NCBI GenBank assembly: GCA_018241765.1
Contig: JAFEDD010000027.1
Location: forward strand, 37,592 to 92,979
Length of the DNA stretch: 55,388 bases
DNA from: Pseudomonadota bacterium
GTDB taxonomy: Bacteria; Pseudomonadota; Gammaproteobacteria; Burkholderiales; Casimicrobiaceae
Reading direction: 5' to 3'
This document shows, in pieces, positions 52,801 through 55,388 of the stretch; positions within the stretch are counted from its first letter, which is position 1, and the number at the start of each line of letters is the position of its first letter. The notes under the pieces were generated by a model. That model searched no databases and was not told where the DNA came from. It was given only the letters and a program-made list of their open reading frames with translations. The position numbers and the translations under genes were made by a program.

Positions 52801-52963
52801 GATAGCGGTGATCGGCGGATTGATGACCTCCACCGTCCTCTCGCTGCTGGTGATTCCCGCCGTGTTCACCGTCGTCGATGATGTCGAACGCGCCATGCGC
52901 CGCCTGCTTCGTCGCGCCTCGGCACCGCCGCACGCGCCGTCGGCGGCGCCCGATTCGCCCTGA
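49862..52963 (+). CDS. RND family efflux transporter permease
   Basis: A 1033-residue proton-driven inner-membrane pump of the AcrB/MdtB-like superfamily. TM1 begins WSIRNPIPALMFFFLLTLAG. Two large periplasmic loops follow (about 33-330 and 560-860), and twelve transmembrane helices are predicted. TM4 carries the paired acidic residues GILVDDAIVEVENIVRHL needed for proton relay, and KNSILLVEYA marks TM10. The sequence resembles the MdtBC/heavy-metal-free HAE1 group. The GTG at 49862 overlaps the adaptor stop by four bases. The substrate is unknown; its place beside the arn operon suggests envelope stress defence, which is inference. Confidence 0.93.
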   Translation: MINVSSWSIRNPIPALMFFFLLTLAGLFAFSAMKVQNFPDLDLPTVTVAAALPGASPGQLENEVARKIENSIATLQGVKHIYTRVQDGGVTITTEFRLEKPVQEAVDDVRSALARVRADLPGDLRDPVVQKIDLASSPVLAFTIASTHLDDEALSWFVDDTLSRKLLAVPGVGAVNRVGGVERQVQVELDVARLQALRVSAGEVSRQLRQVQIEAAGGRTDLGGAEQAVRVLANVKSAAELAGYQIALNDGRRLRLDQMARIRDGIAEPRSAALLDGQPVIGFEVARSKGASEVEVGAGVRAALAQLRLEHPDLSISESFDFVTPVKDEYEASLKLLLEGAFLAVLVVFLFLREWRATFVSAVALPLAAIPAFIGMHALGFSINIITLLALSLVVGILVDDAIVEVENIVRHLRLGKTPYQAAMEAANEIGLAVIATTFTLIAVFLPTAFMSGIAGRFFKQFGWTAALAVFASLVVARMLTPMMAAYLLRPAVGEHRDPRWLALYLRAATWCLHHRWITLLAAALFFAGSLALIPLLPTGFVPPDDNSQTQVRIELAPGSTLADTRAAAELARSRVMAVRYVTSVYTTIGGGAAGSDPFVPQGLAEVRKATLTIQLAPRAERAVRKQPIEADIRRALEAVPGIRSTVGFGGSGEKYILVLASDDPAALSSAARAVERDLRTLPEVGSIISTASLVRPEVNVTPRIATAAELGVTSAAIADTLRLATVGDYDQLLPKLNLASRQVPIVVKLDRDARTDLETLGRLSVPGSKGPVMLAAVADLSLGSGPALIDRYDRARNINFEIELSGAPLGDVVAAVARLPSMQSLPPGVRVVEVADAEVMGELFASFGLAMLIGVLCIYVVLVLLFRDFVHPVTILAALPLSLGGAFVGLLLARASFSMPSLIGLVMLMGVATKNSILLVEYAIVARRDRGLGRIDALLDACHKRARPIIMTTIAMAAGMLPIALGLGGADTSFRAPMAIAVIGGLMTSTVLSLLVIPAVFTVVDDVERAMRRLLRRASAPPHAPSAAPDSP

Positions 52964-53030
52964 ATTCGGAGCGCCGCGAGCATCGGCTCGTGGGGAGCAT
53001 TTCGGGTTCGCGGGCGTCCGAATGGCGTAT

Positions 53031-53148
53031 CAGCTTTTCATTGAAACCCGCATCCAAAACGGGCTTGGAGCCTGATTTGGCGTAAAGACGACTTTTGCCA
53101 TTATCACGCTCCAAGCCCGCTTTGGATGCGGCTTGTGGCGAAAAGTTG
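53031..53148. repeat. Palindromic intergenic repeat, copy C
   Basis: A 118-bp palindrome centred at 53089.5. Inner arms of 23 bases (53049-53071 and 53108-53130) pair at 22 positions. Outer arms CAGCTTTTC (53031-53039) and GAAAAGTTG (53140-53148) pair with one G-T wobble. The core AAAGACGACTTT (53084-53095) has one mismatched pair. Inner and outer arms lie 40.5 and 58.5 bases from the centre, identical to copy B. Confidence 0.87.
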
Positions 53149-53166
53149 CTTGTTCCGTCGTCGTAG

Positions 53167-53180
53167 GTCTTATATAAGAC
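53167..53180. promoter_or_regulatory. AT-rich perfect palindrome, probable operator upstream of prpE
   Basis: GTCTTATATAAGAC is a perfect 14-bp palindrome in otherwise GC-rich DNA, 167 bp before the prpE start. Similar TCTTATATAAGA-type motifs occur, as I recall, near central carbon and short-chain acid genes in Betaproteobacteria. TATATA within it could also serve as a minus-10. The binding protein is not identifiable here. Confidence 0.55.
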
Positions 53181-53346
53181 TTAAGCTTCGTGTAAGCGCT
53201 CCGGTGCCACAATCCGCGCTGTACATTCCGAAGCATCGCGCCTGCGCGTTCGCGCTGGCGCGCCGGGGTGCACAATGCGCCTTGCCGTCGCCACCCGCGC
53301 CACGGCGCTTGGCGCTCTTGAAACCGCAAGCCAACGGAGGGACACC

Positions 53347-55227
53347 ATGGGTGCGTATCGCGATCACTATCGGCGCTCGATCGAAGCGCGCGACGAATTC
53401 TGGGCGGACGAGGCGAAGCTGATCGACTGGCAGACACCGCCGTCGCAGATTTGTGATTTTTCGCGCCCGCCGTTTGTGCGCTGGTACGTCGGCGGCCGCA
53501 CCAATCTTTGCCACAACGCGGTCGACCGGCACGTCGCCACGCGCGGCGAGCAGACGGCACTGCACTTCATCTCGACCGAAACCGACGCCGAGGTGAAATA
53601 CAGCTACCGTGAACTGCACGCCGAGGTCAACCGGGTGGCCGCGATGCTGCAAAGTCTGGGCGTCGGTCAGGGTGACCGCGTGCTGATCTACATGCCGATG
53701 ATTCCCGAGGCTGTGTTTGCGATGCTCGCCACGGTGCGTATCGGCGCCATCCACTCGGTCGTCTTCGGTGGTTTCGCATCCGCCTCGCTCGCCACGCGCA
53801 TCGATGACGCGCAGCCCAAGGTCATCGTCTCGGCCGACGCCGGCATGCGCATGGGCAAGGTGGTGCCGTACAAGCCACTGCTCGATGCCGCGATCGACCT
53901 CGCCGCGAAGAAGCCGGCCCGCGTGCTGCTGTTCGACCGCAAGCTCGAGCCGATGGCGCTGAAGGCCGGCCGCGACGTCGACTGGGCGGCGCTGCGCGCC
54001 ACGCACCACGAGGCCGCCGTCCCGGTCGCATGGGTCGATTCGACGCACCCGAGCTACATCCTCTACACCAGCGGCACCACGGGCCGCCCCAAGGGCGTGC
54101 AGCGCGACACCGGCGGCTACGCCGTCGCGCTCACCTCGAGCATGCGCAAGGTCTTCGCGCTCGACCCCGGCGAGACGATGTTCTGCACCAGCGACATCGG
54201 CTGGGTCGTCGGCCACAGCTACATCGTCTATGGCCCGCTGCTCAATGGCAACACGACCATCATGTACGAAGGCGTCCCGCTGCGGCCCGACCCCGCCATC
54301 TGGTGGAAGATTTGCGCCGAAAACAACGTGAAGACGATGTTCTCCTCGCCCACCGCCATCCGCGTGCTGAAGAAGCAGGACCCGGACTACATGAAGCGGC
54401 ACAAGCTGCCCGCGCTGCGCTATCTGTTCCTCGCTGGCGAGCCGCTCGACGAGCCCACCGCGCGATGGGTCAGCGACGCGCTGGGCGGCACGGCGATCAT
54501 CGACAACTACTGGCAGACCGAGTCCGGTTGGCCCATCCTGTCGGCGCAGATCGCCGTCGAGGACACGCCGCGCAAGTTCGGCTCGCCCTCGTTCCCGGTC
54601 TACGGCTTCGACGTCGTGCTGAAGAGCGAGGACGGCAGCGCCGTCGGCGCCGACCAGAAAGCCGTGCTCACCATCCGGCCGCCGCTGCCGCCGGGCGCGC
54701 TCAGCACCGTCTGGGGCGACGACGAACGTTTCGTGTCCACCTATTTCGGCAGCTTCCGCGACGAGGCGCTCTACAACACCTTCGACTGGGCCACGCGCGA
54801 CGCCGATGGCTACTACTTCATCCTCGGTCGCACGGATGACGTCATCAACGTCGCCGGACACCGGCTCGGCACCCGCGAAATCGAGGAAGCCGTGCAAGGC
54901 AATGCGCTGGTCGCCGAATGCGCCGTCGTCGGCGTCGCCGATTCGCTGAAGGGGCAGGTGCCGGTCGCCTTCGTCGTGCTGAAGGACCCCTCGCAGGCGG
55001 GCGACGCCGCACGCAGCGCCATCGCCCAGACGGTCGATCGTGAGATCGGCGCCATCGCGCGGCCCGCCGCCGTGCACTTCGTCACGCTGCTGCCGAAGAC
55101 GCGTTCGGGAAAGCTGTTGCGGCGCTCGATCCAGGCGCTGGCCGAAGGGCGTGACCCCGGCGACCTGACGACCATCGAAGATCCCTCCGCGCTCGCACAG
55201 ATCAAGGGCGCGCTCGGTATTGCCTAA
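53347..55227 (+). CDS. prpE: Propionate--CoA ligase (propionyl-CoA synthetase)
   Basis: A 626-residue AMP-forming acyl-CoA synthetase that activates propionate for the 2-methylcitrate cycle. The ATP-binding motif YTSGTTGRPKGVQRDTGGYA is the PrpE-specific version (compare the QRD-GGY sequence in Salmonella PrpE). Further motifs are DNYWQTESGWP, TRDADGYYFILGRTDDVINV and the C-terminal TRSGKLLRRSIQAL with the acetylatable lysine. Length is typical. GGAGG six bases before the ATG at 53347 fixes the start; the frame is open further upstream but without a ribosome site. It stands alone here, without prpB, prpC or prpD. A 120-bp palindromic element follows the stop by 23 bases. Confidence 0.93.
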   Translation: MGAYRDHYRRSIEARDEFWADEAKLIDWQTPPSQICDFSRPPFVRWYVGGRTNLCHNAVDRHVATRGEQTALHFISTETDAEVKYSYRELHAEVNRVAAMLQSLGVGQGDRVLIYMPMIPEAVFAMLATVRIGAIHSVVFGGFASASLATRIDDAQPKVIVSADAGMRMGKVVPYKPLLDAAIDLAAKKPARVLLFDRKLEPMALKAGRDVDWAALRATHHEAAVPVAWVDSTHPSYILYTSGTTGRPKGVQRDTGGYAVALTSSMRKVFALDPGETMFCTSDIGWVVGHSYIVYGPLLNGNTTIMYEGVPLRPDPAIWWKICAENNVKTMFSSPTAIRVLKKQDPDYMKRHKLPALRYLFLAGEPLDEPTARWVSDALGGTAIIDNYWQTESGWPILSAQIAVEDTPRKFGSPSFPVYGFDVVLKSEDGSAVGADQKAVLTIRPPLPPGALSTVWGDDERFVSTYFGSFRDEALYNTFDWATRDADGYYFILGRTDDVINVAGHRLGTREIEEAVQGNALVAECAVVGVADSLKGQVPVAFVVLKDPSQAGDAARSAIAQTVDREIGAIARPAAVHFVTLLPKTRSGKLLRRSIQALAEGRDPGDLTTIEDPSALAQIKGALGIA

Positions 55228-55250
55228 ACTAGTGCAGTGCTTCGCGTAGA

Positions 55251-55370
55251 TTGGTACAAAAAAATGCAACGGATTTGGGTTCGAATCGAGGCGCAAACCG
55301 CAGCCATAGCAAGCTATGGCGAGCATTCGCAACGAAGAGTCGGGACAAAAGACGCGCATTTTTGTACCAA
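55251..55370. repeat. Second type of palindromic element, downstream of prpE
   Basis: A 120-bp palindromic element. The ends are perfect 12-bp inverted repeats, TTGGTACAAAAA (55251-55262) and TTTTTGTACCAA (55359-55370), extending to about 17 bases with a two-base A-tract indel. The centre is a perfect 8-bp stem, GCCATAGC and GCTATGGC (55303-55310, 55313-55320), around AA. The halves between are weakly complementary. It shares no sequence with repeat copies A-C. Directly after prpE it may also end transcription. Confidence 0.75.
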
Positions 55371-55388
55371 GAAGAGCGCAACAATGCA

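Larger units (their letters stand above)
52964..53346. other. 383-bp intergenic region between the RND pump gene and prpE
   Basis: The longest gene-free stretch in the window. It holds palindromic repeat copy C (53031-53148), the AT-rich palindrome GTCTTATATAAGAC (53167-53180), and about 160 bp of prpE leader ending in the ribosome site GGAGG (53336-53340). No open frame with coding character and no clear intrinsic terminator for the pump gene were seen; repeat copy C may serve that purpose. Confidence 0.7.

Noticed and set aside
49724-52933. Open frame of over 1000 codons antisense to the RND permease.
   Set aside because: Composition is His/Arg/Gln-rich with no fold-like pattern; the plus-strand pump is unmistakable.
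53170-55359. Open frame of about 730 codons antisense to prpE.
   Set aside because: Shadow of a clear acyl-CoA synthetase gene; it also runs through both the operator and the downstream repeat.

Overview
The window is GC-rich, gene-dense chromosomal DNA from a betaproteobacterium, most likely Burkholderiales or a near relative. The evidence is the gene order smc-zipA-ligA-galU, an ECF-type sigma factor coupled to a DUF3619 gene, a DUF1631 protein, and a betaproteobacterial-style LigA. I see no prophage, insertion sequence, CRISPR array, rRNA or tRNA. The accessory content consists of secreted hydrolases, lipid A modification genes, an RND pump and short palindromic repeats.

Layout. 1-1613: sigma factor operon, cut by the window edge, divergent from an XRE regulator. 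1736-11033: a minus-strand block of exported or catabolic hydrolases (lipase lipoprotein, FadH, 3-hydroxybutyrate oligomer hydrolase, DUF5648-like/S41 protease, endonuclease/exonuclease/phosphatase protein). 11100-12680: a lone dipeptide-type binding protein. 12963-19939: HrpA helicase, DUF1631 protein and a MoaB-like protein. 19988-22707: pyrD and mltB, whose start codons lie 18 bp apart, then queF. 22848-30646: smc-zipA-ligA-galU. 30773-32008: a PhnD-like binding protein fused to a rhodanese domain. 32015-38647: a minus-strand run of penicillin acylase, an unknown protein, a TAP-like hydrolase and an ABC exporter. 38734-41316: clpB behind a clear sigma-32 type promoter. 41327-48551: a seven-gene L-Ara4N lipid A modification operon (arnT-arnE-arnB-arnC-formyltransferase-decarboxylase-arnD) in which ArnA is split into two genes. 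48639-52963: a two-gene RND efflux pump. 53347-55227: prpE, propionyl-CoA synthetase.

The main non-coding discovery is a family of about 120-bp near-perfect palindromes with identical internal geometry. There are three diverged copies, all in intergenic DNA (12779-12896, 22087-22208, 53031-53148). Each has concentric paired blocks at the same distances from the centre, and two copies differ by a compensatory base-pair change. A second, unrelated 120-bp palindromic element lies just after prpE (55251-55370). Both look like small hairpin-forming mobile or regulatory repeats.

Functionally, lipase, FadH, oligomer hydrolase and PrpE fit growth on lipids, polyhydroxybutyrate and short-chain acids. 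The arn operon and the divergent RND pump fit envelope defence against cationic peptides and small toxic compounds. All functions are inferred from motifs read by eye; no database search was run.
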